Below, one piece after another: positions 27,393-36,422 of a stretch of 64,000 bases of DNA; position 1 is the first letter of the stretch; the number at the start of each line of letters is the position of its first letter. The notes beneath the pieces are model-generated. The model was not told where the DNA came from and made no database searches. It saw only the letters and a list, made by a program, of their open reading frames with translations. The DNA is taken from positions 31,618-95,617 of the forward strand of contig JAQVGY010000001.1 of assembly GCA_028696495.1 (NCBI GenBank). The letters run 5' to 3'. This DNA comes from Atribacterota bacterium. GTDB taxonomy: Bacteria > Atribacterota > Phoenicimicrobiia > Phoenicimicrobiales > Stramentimicrobiaceae. Position numbers and translations under genes: made by a program.

Positions 27393-28604
27393 TTATTTTT
27401 TTAATACCTCAATTCCCGGTAGATTCCTGCCTGCTACATATTCCAATGAAGCCCCTCCACCTGTTGAGATATGAGAAAATTTATTAATAAGTCCCAGTTT
27501 ATTAATAGCAGCAATTGAATCTCCCCCTCCGACTACAGAAAAAACCTTTCCATGTAAACTGGCAATCTGTCTTGCAATTTCATTGGTTCCCTTAGCAAAT
27601 TTATCCATTTCAAAAACACCCAGGGGACCATTCCAAAATATTTTTTTAGAATTGCTAATTACCTTTTTAAACGACTCTATCGTCCTGTTACCTATATCCA
27701 TACCAATCATATTTTTTTCAATTTTTTCTTTAGATACATTGAAACTATCGGAATCTTGAGTAAATTCAAAGGCTATATTAACATCTTCCGGAATTAAAAA
27801 AACTTTCTCCATGATTTTTGCTTTTTCCATCAGCTCTTTACAAAATTTGATTTGGTCTTCTTCATATATAGATTTACCAATTTCAAATCCCTGTGCTGCA
27901 ATAAAAGTGTATGCCATACCTCCACCTATCAATACTCCATCACTTATTTCTGTTAATCTATCGAGTATTTCAATTTTACTGCTTACTTTTGCTCCCCCAA
28001 TTATAGAAATAAAAGGCCTATCAGAATGAAACATTAATCTATTCAAAGATTTTATTTCCTGAGCCATTAAAAAACCGGCATATGCGGGTAAATATGAAGC
28101 TATACCAGCAGTAGAAGCATGTGCCCTGTGGGCTGCGCCAAAGGCATCATCGACATATATATCTGCTAAAGAGGCAAGTTGTTGGGAAAATACAGGGTCA
28201 TTATCCTCTTCACCCTGGTGAAAACGTAAATTTTCTAATAAAACAATTTCTCCCGGGTTCAATTTGAAGATTATTTTTTGAACATCCTCTCCAATGCAAT
28301 CATCTAATTTAATTACCCTTCTTTGAAGAATATTTTCTAAAGAAAGAGCCACCGGGTCCATTCTTAATTTTTCTTCAACATGACCTTTAGGTCTGCCCAG
28401 GTGGCTCATCAGTATTACTATACAATTATTTGATAATAAATACTTTATAGTATCTAAAGAAGCCCTTATTCTGGTATCATCCTTAACATTCAGCTTCTCA
28501 TCTAAAGGCACATTGAAATCTACTCGGACCAGTACTCTCTTTTTTTCTATCTCATTTCCCTTTAAATCTTCCAGTAATGATAGAGATTGGTATTTTCCTT
28601 TCAT
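27393..28604 (-). CDS. pgk: Phosphoglycerate kinase
   Basis: PGK makes ATP from 1,3-bisphosphoglycerate in glycolysis. The 403-residue protein has the N-terminal substrate-binding KRVLVRVDFNVPL, MSHLGRPKG and the AHRAHAS segment. The C-terminal nucleotide-binding domain has GGAKVSSKI and GGGDSIAA near residue 370. The ATG at 28604 follows GGAGAG at five bases; the frame is open 14 codons further upstream without a site. It stands alone here; gap and tpiA are not in the window. The terminator at 27306-27326 ends its transcript. Confidence 0.96.
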   Translation of the reverse strand: MKGKYQSLSLLEDLKGNEIEKKRVLVRVDFNVPLDEKLNVKDDTRIRASLDTIKYLLSNNCIVILMSHLGRPKGHVEEKLRMDPVALSLENILQRRVIKLDDCIGEDVQKIIFKLNPGEIVLLENLRFHQGEEDNDPVFSQQLASLADIYVDDAFGAAHRAHASTAGIASYLPAYAGFLMAQEIKSLNRLMFHSDRPFISIIGGAKVSSKIEILDRLTEISDGVLIGGGMAYTFIAAQGFEIGKSIYEEDQIKFCKELMEKAKIMEKVFLIPEDVNIAFEFTQDSDSFNVSKEKIEKNMIGMDIGNRTIESFKKVISNSKKIFWNGPLGVFEMDKFAKGTNEIARQIASLHGKVFSVVGGGDSIAAINKLGLINKFSHISTGGGASLEYVAGRNLPGIEVLKK

Positions 28605-28694
28605 TTTACTCTCCATATCTATAAATATTAAATATCTAAAACACAATTGGTTAAATCCGTTAAATGTTTCAGAATGGGTGTTACTGTATCTAAA

Positions 28695-29387
28695 TCAGAA
28701 GTATTTACTTTTTAAGAAAATTAGTATGGTGATGATTAGCAGAGAGGGTAATAGGTTTGCAATTTTAATTTTTTTAATTTCCAGTATACCAAGGGATAAC
28801 CCAATTATAAGAATGCCGCCCACCGCAGTCATTTCATTAATTATATCTACTGTTATCCAGTCTTTTATTAAAAATGCTATTTTAGTAATGGTCCCCTGGT
28901 ATATAAATACAGGAATGGTGGAAAATAAGACTCCAATCCCCAAAGAGGCAGAAAGTATTATGGATGATATGCCATCCAGAGCAGATTTTGCCATTAAGAT
29001 ATTAGGACTTCCGCTTATACCTTCTTCTATTGCACCCATAACAGCCATTGAACCCACACAGTAGAGCAGACTGGTGGTAATAAATCCTTCAGTAAAATAC
29101 TCGTTCCCTTTTACCTGTTTAAAAAGCGATTTTATCTTCTCCCCTGCATAGTCTAACCTTTTTTCGATATCAATAGTCTCTCCTAAAATACCCCCGATGA
29201 CCAGAGAAAAGATAATCAATAGTATATCTTTAGCCCGAATAGCCATTTGAATACCTAAGATTAAAGTTACTAACCCAATTCCCTGGAAGAGTATAGCACT
29301 CATTCTTTTTGGAAAATGTTCTTTTAAAATCAATCCGAATATACATCCTACAATAATAGCTATACAATTGATTATGGTACCTGTCAT
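28695..29387 (-). CDS. DUF554-family membrane protein
   Basis: A 230-residue polytopic membrane protein of the DUF554 (YdfK/YqgA-like) family, recognised from the Gly-rich start MTGTIINCIAIIVGCIFG and from GIGLVTLILGIQMA. Further matches are GGILGETIDIEKRLD, and GSMAVMGAIEEGISG. About six hydrophobic segments are visible. The family's function is unknown; a transporter role has been guessed. It lies between the small LiaI-like protein and pgk. Confidence 0.85.
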   Translation of the reverse strand: MTGTIINCIAIIVGCIFGLILKEHFPKRMSAILFQGIGLVTLILGIQMAIRAKDILLIIFSLVIGGILGETIDIEKRLDYAGEKIKSLFKQVKGNEYFTEGFITTSLLYCVGSMAVMGAIEEGISGSPNILMAKSALDGISSIILSASLGIGVLFSTIPVFIYQGTITKIAFLIKDWITVDIINEMTAVGGILIIGLSLGILEIKKIKIANLLPSLLIITILIFLKSKYF

Positions 29388-29410
29388 ACTGCCTCATAAG
29401 TTTCCAATTA

Positions 29411-29809
29411 TTATATTATTTCATCTTCCTGGGTTATAACTTTCTTCCCTCTTTTTATATTCTGACCTTCACTAACTACATATGCTTCTGGTTTATTTAT
29501 TAGATGGTCAAAACCAAGGGCTATTATAATTACTGGCCAAAATTTGTATATCGACTCAGACCACTGGTATAATTCTAAATTTTTTAATAAAAAAATGATT
29601 CCGATGGCCAGTAGTATGATTCCAAAGAAAATAGACCTTCTCTGAAATATTTCTGCCAGACTCCAAAGCAGAAACAAGATTGGCCAGAAAGGCCATACCC
29701 TTTCCCATACTTCAATTCCCATTATATTTTCTATCAAAAAAATGATTCCAATTGCCAGAATTATAAAGCCAATTACCCAGTGGCCAGAACTTCTTCTTAT
29801 AAAATTCAT
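29411..29809 (-). CDS. Small membrane protein with LiaI-LiaF-type transmembrane region
   Basis: A 132-residue protein with four membrane segments in two repeated pairs, each with the pattern GIIFLIENIMGIEVWERVWPFWPI or GIIFLLKNLELYQWSESIYKFWPV (both abbreviated here by their conserved GIIFL...WPxWPI core). This is the DUF5668/LiaF transmembrane domain found in envelope-stress proteins. A 30-residue charged tail follows. The ATG at 29809 has a GGAGGT site nine bases upstream. No partner kinase is next to it, so a Lia-type stress circuit cannot be claimed. Confidence 0.75.
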   Translation of the reverse strand: MNFIRRSSGHWVIGFIILAIGIIFLIENIMGIEVWERVWPFWPILFLLWSLAEIFQRRSIFFGIILLAIGIIFLLKNLELYQWSESIYKFWPVIIIALGFDHLINKPEAYVVSEGQNIKRGKKVITQEDEII

Positions 29810-29882
29810 AATCAATCTACCTCCATATTCCATAATTATCTATTATAGAAACACTGGAAAACATCTAAAATTTATTATTCTA

Positions 29883-30236
29883 TTATTTCCAAGAGGTAAT
29901 TCTTTTTGCTTCTTGCCAGAGTTGTTCCAAATGATAATAATTACGTTTTTCCTCGGAAAACAGATGGACTACTATACCGCCACAGTCAAGCAAAACCCAG
30001 CCAGTGTTTTCATTACCTTCATAATTCAAAGTCTTTTTATGTCCATTTTCTTTTACTTTCTCCAAAATGGTGTTAATCAGTGTTTTACAGTGAGCAGAAG
30101 ATTGGGTAGTAGAAATAATAAAATAATCAGCGATAATAGATATTTCTTTTATATCCAGAATAATAGTATCTTTTGCCTGCTTTTCTTCCAACACTCTTGC
30201 CAATGAAATGGCATTATTTTTACAGCTTTTAACCAA
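29883..30236 (-). CDS. rsfS: Ribosomal silencing factor RsfS
   Basis: RsfS (Iojap family) binds L14 and blocks subunit joining when nutrients run out. The 117-residue protein shows the family core DTIILDIKEISIIADYFII, the SSAHCKTL segment, and the C-terminal GWVLLDCGGIVVHLFSEEKR with YYHLEQLW. It starts at TTG, three bases after GAGGTG. It follows the LCP, yqeK and nadD genes, the usual clostridial order nadD-yqeK-LCP-rsfS. Confidence 0.93.
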   Translation of the reverse strand: MVKSCKNNAISLARVLEEKQAKDTIILDIKEISIIADYFIISTTQSSAHCKTLINTILEKVKENGHKKTLNYEGNENTGWVLLDCGGIVVHLFSEEKRNYYHLEQLWQEAKRITSWK

Positions 30237-30309
30237 TTACACCTCTTTTATTTATAAATTATTTATTAAAAGTAAACAAATAAACTATGAATAACGACTA
30301 TAAACTAAC

Positions 30310-31476
30310 TCAGTATACCATATTTTTTCCAACTATTATAGTCATATCTACTCCATTGTTGGGCTGTAATTTTCGAATTATCTCTATATCATCTAAAAAT
30401 TGTTTAATGTATTCTTCTAACCTTTCATCTTTTGAGTAAAGAATAAGAACTGTCTTTTGATAATCAAAATTATCGGCATTATCTATATTAACAACATTAA
30501 AACCTAAATCTTCCATTCTACTGGCAACTCTATGAGCAATCCCCGGAATTCGGTTACCATTTAACACTTCAATATTCATTCCTCTGTACTTATTTTCAAT
30601 TATATTTTGTACATATTTTTTTATTTCCTGGTCATCAACTATCAGGTAACTCACTCCGTTAATGTATTGGGGCTCACCTTTTATTGTTTCTACCCATATT
30701 TTTGTTCTATCTACATCTTTCATTAATTTTGCCAGAGAGATCAATTCATTTGATTTTATATTTGTTTTAATATAATCGGTTAAGCTATCGATAATAATTG
30801 GAATTTTGGTTATACTTTCAAAATTTAATAATTTTTCAATCACTGCATTAATTAATTTCTGCTGTCTCTGAATTCTACCTAAATCACCCATTGCATCGGC
30901 TCGGAATCTAACATATTCAAGCGCCTTTTCACCATCTAATTTCTGCTGTCCAGAACACAAATTAATCTTTAAAGAGCCAGCCCGGTCGATATAATACATG
31001 TTTTTCTCAACATAGATATCTACCCCATCCAGAGCATCAATAATATACCTGAACCCTTCAAAATCAACTACTCCATAATAATTAATTGATATTCCTACAA
31101 AATCTTCAACACTCTTTTCTAACAGATCAATCCCACCATATGCAAAAGCATGATTAATCTTATCCATTCCCCTGCCTGGTATCATGACTCTAATATCTCT
31201 AGGAATTGAAAACAATACTGTATCTTTAGTCTTAGGATCTACACTCAGAATTAAAATTGTATCAGCCCTTCCCTGAGTTTCAGTACTGTCTGTTCCAACA
31301 GCTAATATATTCAATCTTTCGTGTGCTAAGATATCAGAATGAAATGGAAATATGTTAAAAAAATACAGGAACACAAAACATATAATTAATAAAAAAATTA
31401 AAAATAAAGCCTGAATTGTTCTCTTTTTTCCCTTTTTCCTTGCTGCAATATGTCTATCTGATCTTGCCAATTTCAA
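30310..31476 (-). CDS. LytR-CpsA-Psr (LCP) family phosphotransferase
   Basis: LCP proteins transfer undecaprenyl-linked glycopolymers to the cell wall or other acceptors. The 388-residue protein has a short basic cytoplasmic N-terminus, one membrane helix (about 20-40), then the LCP core: NILAVGTDS, GRADTILILS, SIPRDIRV, KINHAFAYGG and RFRADAMGDLGRIQRQQ with the conserved Arg residues. A C-terminal LytR_C domain lies near residues 300-385. Its start overlaps the end of yqeK by about 20 bases; TTG codons at 31476 or 31470 are both possible. The WecA/WecG-type genes at the right end could make its substrate. Confidence 0.92.
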   Translation of the reverse strand: MKLARSDRHIAARKKGKKRTIQALFLIFLLIICFVFLYFFNIFPFHSDILAHERLNILAVGTDSTETQGRADTILILSVDPKTKDTVLFSIPRDIRVMIPGRGMDKINHAFAYGGIDLLEKSVEDFVGISINYYGVVDFEGFRYIIDALDGVDIYVEKNMYYIDRAGSLKINLCSGQQKLDGEKALEYVRFRADAMGDLGRIQRQQKLINAVIEKLLNFESITKIPIIIDSLTDYIKTNIKSNELISLAKLMKDVDRTKIWVETIKGEPQYINGVSYLIVDDQEIKKYVQNIIENKYRGMNIEVLNGNRIPGIAHRVASRMEDLGFNVVNIDNADNFDYQKTVLILYSKDERLEEYIKQFLDDIEIIRKLQPNNGVDMTIIVGKNMVY

Positions 31477-32047
31477 AAACCCTTCTATCCATTAATATTT
31501 TATTTCTTGCTTTTAAAGTGTCGGGATGAATAATTAACTTGTTGCAAATTAAGTATTGAAGCTCCATGTTTAGCAATTCCAGCATAGCCAGATCAATATC
31601 CTCCCAAACCTTCTCATGCAATTTTCTAATTTTAGCCAATTTCCTATTTGGTTCAATCTTATCAGCTATATAGACAATCTTTCCTATCAAACCCAATTTG
31701 CTTGATGCAGTACTATGATATCTGATGGCATCCAGTATTTCCCAATCATCAACCATAAAAATGTCTTTTACCATCTCTGCACCTACATAAGCATGCCATA
31801 TTTTGGGAATACTTTTTTCAACTTTATTTAGCTTAATGTTATACTTATCAACTAAGTTTTTTAATTCTTCAAGAGAATAATCTTTGGCACAGTCGTGGGT
31901 TAATGCTGAAATCATGGTTTTTTGTATTGGAAGGTTATAGTATTCAGCAATTTTTTGTGCTAACAGACTGACCCTGCAGGCATGTTGATACCTTGTTTTT
32001 GTCATCATTTCTTTTAATTTATTATCAATCTGTTCTAAATTCATCAT
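31454..32047 (-). CDS. yqeK: HD-domain phosphohydrolase YqeK (Ap4A hydrolase family)
   Basis: A 197-residue HD-superfamily protein: HACRVSLLAQKIA (first His), THDCAKD (HD pair), HAYVGAEMVK and RYHSTASS give the metal ligands. YqeK proteins hydrolyse diadenosine tetraphosphate symmetrically to ADP. It lies between nadD and the LCP gene, as in most Firmicutes, suggesting a link to NAD/adenylate metabolism. Confidence 0.92.
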   Translation of the reverse strand: MMNLEQIDNKLKEMMTKTRYQHACRVSLLAQKIAEYYNLPIQKTMISALTHDCAKDYSLEELKNLVDKYNIKLNKVEKSIPKIWHAYVGAEMVKDIFMVDDWEILDAIRYHSTASSKLGLIGKIVYIADKIEPNRKLAKIRKLHEKVWEDIDLAMLELLNMELQYLICNKLIIHPDTLKARNKILMDRRVFEIGKIR

Positions 32048-32096
32048 AGTATTGCAATATTCATCTTCTACTTACTGACTGTATACTTCACCGATA

Positions 32097-32729
32097 TTAA
32101 AAATATAATTTATTCACATAGATATATTTTCTTACCACATCTAAAACAATATACTTTATACTGAGGCTGTTCTTTACCCGATATCTTACATCTGTTGAAG
32201 AAATAGCCAATGCCGGTATTTCCATAATTTGCAAAACATCTTTGAAATTATTGTTTAATTTATTTAAATCATAACCGGGCCTGGTAGCTGCAACAAACTT
32301 ACATAGCTTTAATAACTCATCTTTTTTGTACCATGAATCAATTTCTAAAAAAGCATCTGCTCCTGTGATAAAAAATATGTCTGTTTCCCATCCATAAATT
32401 TCACGAAATTCTTTTATTGTATCTATAGTATAAGAGGGACCAGAACGGTTTACTTCAATTTCAGATACCTCAAAAAAGGGGTTATCTTCGATGGCCATAT
32501 AGGTCATCTTCAGTCGATGCTTAATATCGGTAACCAAATCACTTCTTTTATGTGATGGCTGAAGACAGGGAACAAAAATCACTTTATCCAGATTTAATCT
32601 CATTCTTGCTTCTTCAGCAGTGAACAGGTGCCCTATATGGATTGGATCAAAAACACCGCCCATGATTCCTATTTTATTACTTTCTTTGCGGGATGAGGTT
32701 TTTTGTAATTCTTTTTGGTTATTGCTCAT
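32097..32729 (-). CDS. nadD: Nicotinate-nucleotide adenylyltransferase NadD
   Basis: NadD adenylates nicotinate mononucleotide in NAD synthesis. The 210-residue protein has the nucleotidyltransferase signature GGVFDPIHIGHL with its HxGH, the family's SGPSYTIDTI and the C-terminal ISSTDVRYRVKN (ISSTxxR). The first 20 residues are a polar extension before IGIMGG. It is followed by yqeK after 49 bases. Confidence 0.94.
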   Translation of the reverse strand: MSNNQKELQKTSSRKESNKIGIMGGVFDPIHIGHLFTAEEARMRLNLDKVIFVPCLQPSHKRSDLVTDIKHRLKMTYMAIEDNPFFEVSEIEVNRSGPSYTIDTIKEFREIYGWETDIFFITGADAFLEIDSWYKKDELLKLCKFVAATRPGYDLNKLNNNFKDVLQIMEIPALAISSTDVRYRVKNSLSIKYIVLDVVRKYIYVNKLYF

Positions 32730-32792
32730 CTATGTCTTCCTTACTTTTAATAATTTTTGAAGTAAATCATATTCATATTTTTTACTTTAACA

Positions 32793-33752
32793 CTATAAAT
32801 AGGGCTTTTCTTCACCCACAACCTCTTTATTAATAACTCTAAAGACCTTATCCTCTTTTTCATATCTCCATAGCTCAATCAATTCTTCAGAATCTGTTTT
32901 AATTATTTCAATAGAATCTGGATAACCTAAATCATCATATCCAGCTTTTTGTAAGGCCTGTATATATGGTTTCGCCTTTACTTCTTGTAATTGATTTAAT
33001 AAATTTTCTTTTCTTTCGTTCAGACCAAGAGATTGAAATATTTGCAACAATTCTTGATAGGAATACCAATATTCTTGAGGTCTTAGGAATAAGGAAGGAT
33101 TGCTTTTTTCTTCAAGAGCAATGGCTTTTTCAAAACTGCTGATTGCCAATGATGTATATTGCCAGCTAATTTTCTTCGATAATGCCTGATATATTTCCCC
33201 CATCCAATAATTAGCACCAATTGCATCTTTATCCGACTCACTTACTCTTCTAAAATACGGAATTGCAGATAACAGTGTATAGCTGCCAACATTGCTCTCA
33301 TTTAAAAATGTATCCTGTTGAACTCCTAATATCCTTAACCCTTCTAAATAGTAATCCCCAGAAGCCCCACCCGTTACTCTCGAGGTATCACGGAAACTTT
33401 CATTTAAATATCGAAAAGCATACGAATTTCTTGGGTTTATCCTTAATACTTCTATCCATTGTGTAATAGCTTTATCATGTTGTCCGGTTTGACGATATAC
33501 TTTACCTAACCAGTAATGAGCGTTTTCAAAATTCGAATCTAACTCAATGGCTTTTTTATAATTCTCTTCAGCTTGCTGATATTTTTCTTGTGAAAAATAT
33601 TGATATCCGTTCTGATAGTAGGACTGTGCATCTTGAGAAAAACATATACCAGAATAACTCAAAAATATAATAATAACTCCTATCCCTATTATTCTCTTTG
33701 TATTCTTATTTTTTCTTATAGTAGCTATATTTTCATCAACCACTCTTTTCAC
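32793..33752 (-). CDS. Exported TPR-repeat protein
   Basis: A 319-residue protein with a basic N-terminus and one hydrophobic segment (about 20-38) ending SGICFSQD, which looks like a signal sequence or anchor. It is followed by clear TPR units (AQSYYQNGYQYFSQEKYQQA, ENAHYWLGKVYRQTGQHDKA, NSYAFRYLNES and others). Residues 225-319 are less repetitive. A role as an envelope scaffold is likely but the partner is unknown. It sits between DUF1844 and nadD, without a known conserved link. Confidence 0.75.
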   Translation of the reverse strand: MKRVVDENIATIRKNKNTKRIIGIGVIIIFLSYSGICFSQDAQSYYQNGYQYFSQEKYQQAEENYKKAIELDSNFENAHYWLGKVYRQTGQHDKAITQWIEVLRINPRNSYAFRYLNESFRDTSRVTGGASGDYYLEGLRILGVQQDTFLNESNVGSYTLLSAIPYFRRVSESDKDAIGANYWMGEIYQALSKKISWQYTSLAISSFEKAIALEEKSNPSLFLRPQEYWYSYQELLQIFQSLGLNERKENLLNQLQEVKAKPYIQALQKAGYDDLGYPDSIEIIKTDSEELIELWRYEKEDKVFRVINKEVVGEEKPYL

Positions 33753-33794
33753 CTCCCCAAAGATATATCTATTATAAAAATACGTTTTATGCCT

Positions 33795-34172
33795 TTATTT
33801 TGCTTCTTCATTTTCCTCAGGTGTAACAACTTTTTTACTTTCCTGGTATTTTTCAACATAATTCATTTGTAAATTGGCTAACATGTCAGCTATCTGTCTT
33901 TTATCTTCTGTATCAAGTTCATCTTTAATCTGATTTAATAAAAATTCAATGCTGTCAATAGAAATTTTGGCTTTTTTCAAATCCTGGCTAATCTCTTTTG
34001 TTTCAGGGTTCATCATTAAGCCCAAATATTCCCAGGTTTTACTGTTTAATATCCCCATAAACCAGGCAAATAGGGTGGTCAGGGGAAGCATATCTGGATA
34101 AAATTTCAAATTATCATCCTTTTCCTGTTCGGGCTTATGCTCAGAATTATTAATTTTCTTATTATTCACCAT
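33795..34172 (-). CDS. DUF1844 protein
   Basis: A 125-residue soluble protein. The DUF1844 core is recognisable: PLTTLFAWFMGILNSKTWEY with a GLMMNPET turn, followed by SIDSIEFLLNQIKDEL and DMLANLQMNYVEKY. The function of the family is unknown. The polar first 20 residues and the acidic tail are low complexity. It follows ispF on the same strand after 116 bases. Confidence 0.85.
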   Translation of the reverse strand: MVNNKKINNSEHKPEQEKDDNLKFYPDMLPLTTLFAWFMGILNSKTWEYLGLMMNPETKEISQDLKKAKISIDSIEFLLNQIKDELDTEDKRQIADMLANLQMNYVEKYQESKKVVTPEENEEAK

Positions 34173-34288
34173 AATTACTCCTTATTTATGTAAATTTTGT
34201 TATTAGATGATGGAAAGAAAATCATTATTTTTATTATATGAATTTATTATTATTGAATATATTTAAAGGGTTTCTTCCATTACTTACA

Positions 34289-34765
34289 TTAAATATATTC
34301 TTCTAATAATGCAACACAAAAGGCAGCTATGCCTTCTCCTTTACCAATAACACCAATACCTTCATTAGTAGTAGCTTTAATATTAATCTGGTCTATATCT
34401 ATTTTTAAGATTCTGGCAATATTCTTCTTCATATCTGGGTAATAATACAATATTTTCGGTTTTTCCAGTACAATGGTAATATCAATATTGCTAATTTTAT
34501 ACCTTTTTTTATCTATTATTTTATAGATATGACTTAGCAAAATCAAACTTGATATATCTTTCCATTCTATTTCATTATCAGGAAAATGTACACCGATATC
34601 TCCCTGCCCCGAAGCTCCTAATAGGGCATCGATAACAGCATGAACAACTACATCGGCATCGGAATGCCCTTCTAAGCCTCTTTCAGAATCTATTCTTACC
34701 CCGCCAAGGATTAAGTCTCTTCCTATTTTTAAGGGGTGTATGTCGTAACCGAAACCTATTCTCAT
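34289..34765 (-). CDS. ispF: 2-C-methyl-D-erythritol 2,4-cyclodiphosphate synthase
   Basis: IspF makes the cyclic diphosphate intermediate of the MEP isoprenoid pathway. The protein of about 158 residues begins MRIGFGYDIHPL with the metal ligands Asp and His, then LEGHSDADVVVHAVIDALLGA and GDIGVHFPD. The C-terminal TNEGIGVIGKGEGIAAF is also standard. I use the ATG at 34765, which matches family length; the frame is open to a GTG at 34810. It is downstream of ispE. Confidence 0.95.
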   Translation of the reverse strand: MRIGFGYDIHPLKIGRDLILGGVRIDSERGLEGHSDADVVVHAVIDALLGASGQGDIGVHFPDNEIEWKDISSLILLSHIYKIIDKKRYKISNIDITIVLEKPKILYYYPDMKKNIARILKIDIDQINIKATTNEGIGVIGKGEGIAAFCVALLEEYI

Positions 34766-34823
34766 GATATTTTTCACATTTGAAATATAATAATGCCATA
34801 GAGATGACACATAAAACTGTTAT

Positions 34824-35711
34824 TTATAAAGAAGTATCCTGTGCCCCTATAGTGTAAGCCTGGTACACCAAGGGATATTCATCTTTAATTTCATTATACA
34901 CTCTAACCATATCATTCTTTCTCTCAAAAATTCCATAGATGGTAGGACCGCTTCCAGATATAGTAGCAGTTATTGAACCTAACTTTTTTAATCTATTTTT
35001 AATCTTTTCGATTACTGGAAATTTTTGAGAAAGGATTAAATCAAAGCTGTTGTAAATTAAACTATAGATTTCAACGGGCTTAATAATCTCGCTCCTGTTT
35101 AAAAGATAGGAAAAATCAGCAATATTTTTAACGTTTTTATCTATAGATTTATCATAAAGCTGATATGCCCATTTAGTGGAAACCTTAATTTCAGGATTAA
35201 TTAGTATCAAAGGGATAGGAGGATAAATCGACGGAAGTGGTGACACCAACTCACCTCTTCCCCTGGCAAAAGCTGTGCCTCCCAGGATAAAAAAGGGGGT
35301 ATCCATACCAAAATTGGTAGCAATGTTTAGAAGCTGTGCTGGGCTTAATGGTAAATTGAAAATCCTGCATATTCCCTTCAATACAGTTGCAACATTGGAT
35401 GAGCCGCCACCCAAACCGGAGGCAACCGGTATATGCTTCTTAATGGAAATATTTATACCTTTATTTATATTATTCATGAGTATTTCTGCTGCTTTATAGA
35501 TAATACTATTTTTATCAGTTGGCACTTCTGGATTATCACACTCAATAAAAATGCCCGGCCTATCGGTCTGTTTAAGGTTAATTTCATCAAACAAGTCTAT
35601 TGTTTGCATAATGCTTTCTATATTGTGGTAGCCATCACCTGTTCTATGACCTATCTTTAAATATAGATTAACTTTGGCATAGCTCTTTAATTTTAAAACA
35701 TTTTCTGCCAT
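34824..35711 (-). CDS. ispE: 4-diphosphocytidyl-2-C-methyl-D-erythritol kinase
   Basis: IspE is the GHMP kinase of the MEP pathway. The 295-residue protein has the N-terminal KVNLYLKIG, the phosphate-binding PVASGLGGGSSNVATVL and the C-terminal ATISGSGPTIYGIF. It lies one base after ispD and 14-60 bases before ispF, so the three MEP genes ispD-ispE-ispF form a compact operon. Confidence 0.96.
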   Translation of the reverse strand: MAENVLKLKSYAKVNLYLKIGHRTGDGYHNIESIMQTIDLFDEINLKQTDRPGIFIECDNPEVPTDKNSIIYKAAEILMNNINKGINISIKKHIPVASGLGGGSSNVATVLKGICRIFNLPLSPAQLLNIATNFGMDTPFFILGGTAFARGRGELVSPLPSIYPPIPLILINPEIKVSTKWAYQLYDKSIDKNVKNIADFSYLLNRSEIIKPVEIYSLIYNSFDLILSQKFPVIEKIKNRLKKLGSITATISGSGPTIYGIFERKNDMVRVYNEIKDEYPLVYQAYTIGAQDTSL

Positions 35712-35712
35712 A

Positions 35713-36414
35713 TCACTTATTAAAAAGATGATTACTCATTATGACTTCAGCTAATAGCAAATCTACTTTCGTAGTAATTTTGATATTCTCTTCTGAACCG
35801 TGGACTATGGCTACTTTCCCACCATAGTATTCTAAGAGGGCTGAATCATCTGTAACTTGAATATTTTCTTTCATCGCCTTTTGATAATATTTTTTAATCT
35901 TCCCCAGTCTAAAGGTCTGTGGTGTTTGAGCAATCCAAAACATATCTCTGTTTACGGTTTTTTCTACAAGCATCTCAGAAATATTTACCTTTTTGACTGT
36001 TTCAACTATTGGAACAGCTAATACTATTCCATCAAAGAGAGGCACCATCTTAATTGTTTCATCAATCATCCTTTTCTTTAGAAGGGGGCGGGCACCATCA
36101 TGTATACAGACAATACCATCTTCTTCTTTAATAGCCATCAGGCCATTGTATACTGACTCCTGTCTTGTAGAACCGCCTGTAGTGATGGTTTTTACTTTAA
36201 CATAATTGTTCCTCTCAATAATCTCCTTTTCTATCAGTTTACGGTCCTGGACTCTTATTACCAGTATAATCTCATCTATTTTCTCTGATTCTTCAAATTT
36301 ATCCAACGTATAGGAAAGGAGCGGCTTACCTAAAAGTGGTACTAACATTTTACTTTTAGAATCACAGAACCTTTCTCCATTTCCCGCTGCAGCAATGATA
36401 GCAAAATTTTTCAT
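35713..36414 (-). CDS. ispD: 2-C-methyl-D-erythritol 4-phosphate cytidylyltransferase
   Basis: IspD transfers CMP to MEP. The 233-residue protein has the nucleotide-binding AAAGNGERF with KML following, GGSTRQESVYNGL, and the HDGARP metal-binding motif. AQTPQTF and the VTDDSALLEYYG motif follow. The gene begins 8 bases after the S55-peptidase gene and is followed by ispE after 1 base. Confidence 0.96.
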   Translation of the reverse strand: MKNFAIIAAAGNGERFCDSKSKMLVPLLGKPLLSYTLDKFEESEKIDEIILVIRVQDRKLIEKEIIERNNYVKVKTITTGGSTRQESVYNGLMAIKEEDGIVCIHDGARPLLKKRMIDETIKMVPLFDGIVLAVPIVETVKKVNISEMLVEKTVNRDMFWIAQTPQTFRLGKIKKYYQKAMKENIQVTDDSALLEYYGGKVAIVHGSEENIKITTKVDLLLAEVIMSNHLFNK

Positions 36415-36422
36415 AAATATCC

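Noticed and set aside
28605..28700. A short open stretch between DUF554 and pgk that reads like a protein end (DTVTPILKHLTD)
   Set aside because: It is about 25 codons without a start or ribosome-binding site; a decayed gene is possible but not supported.
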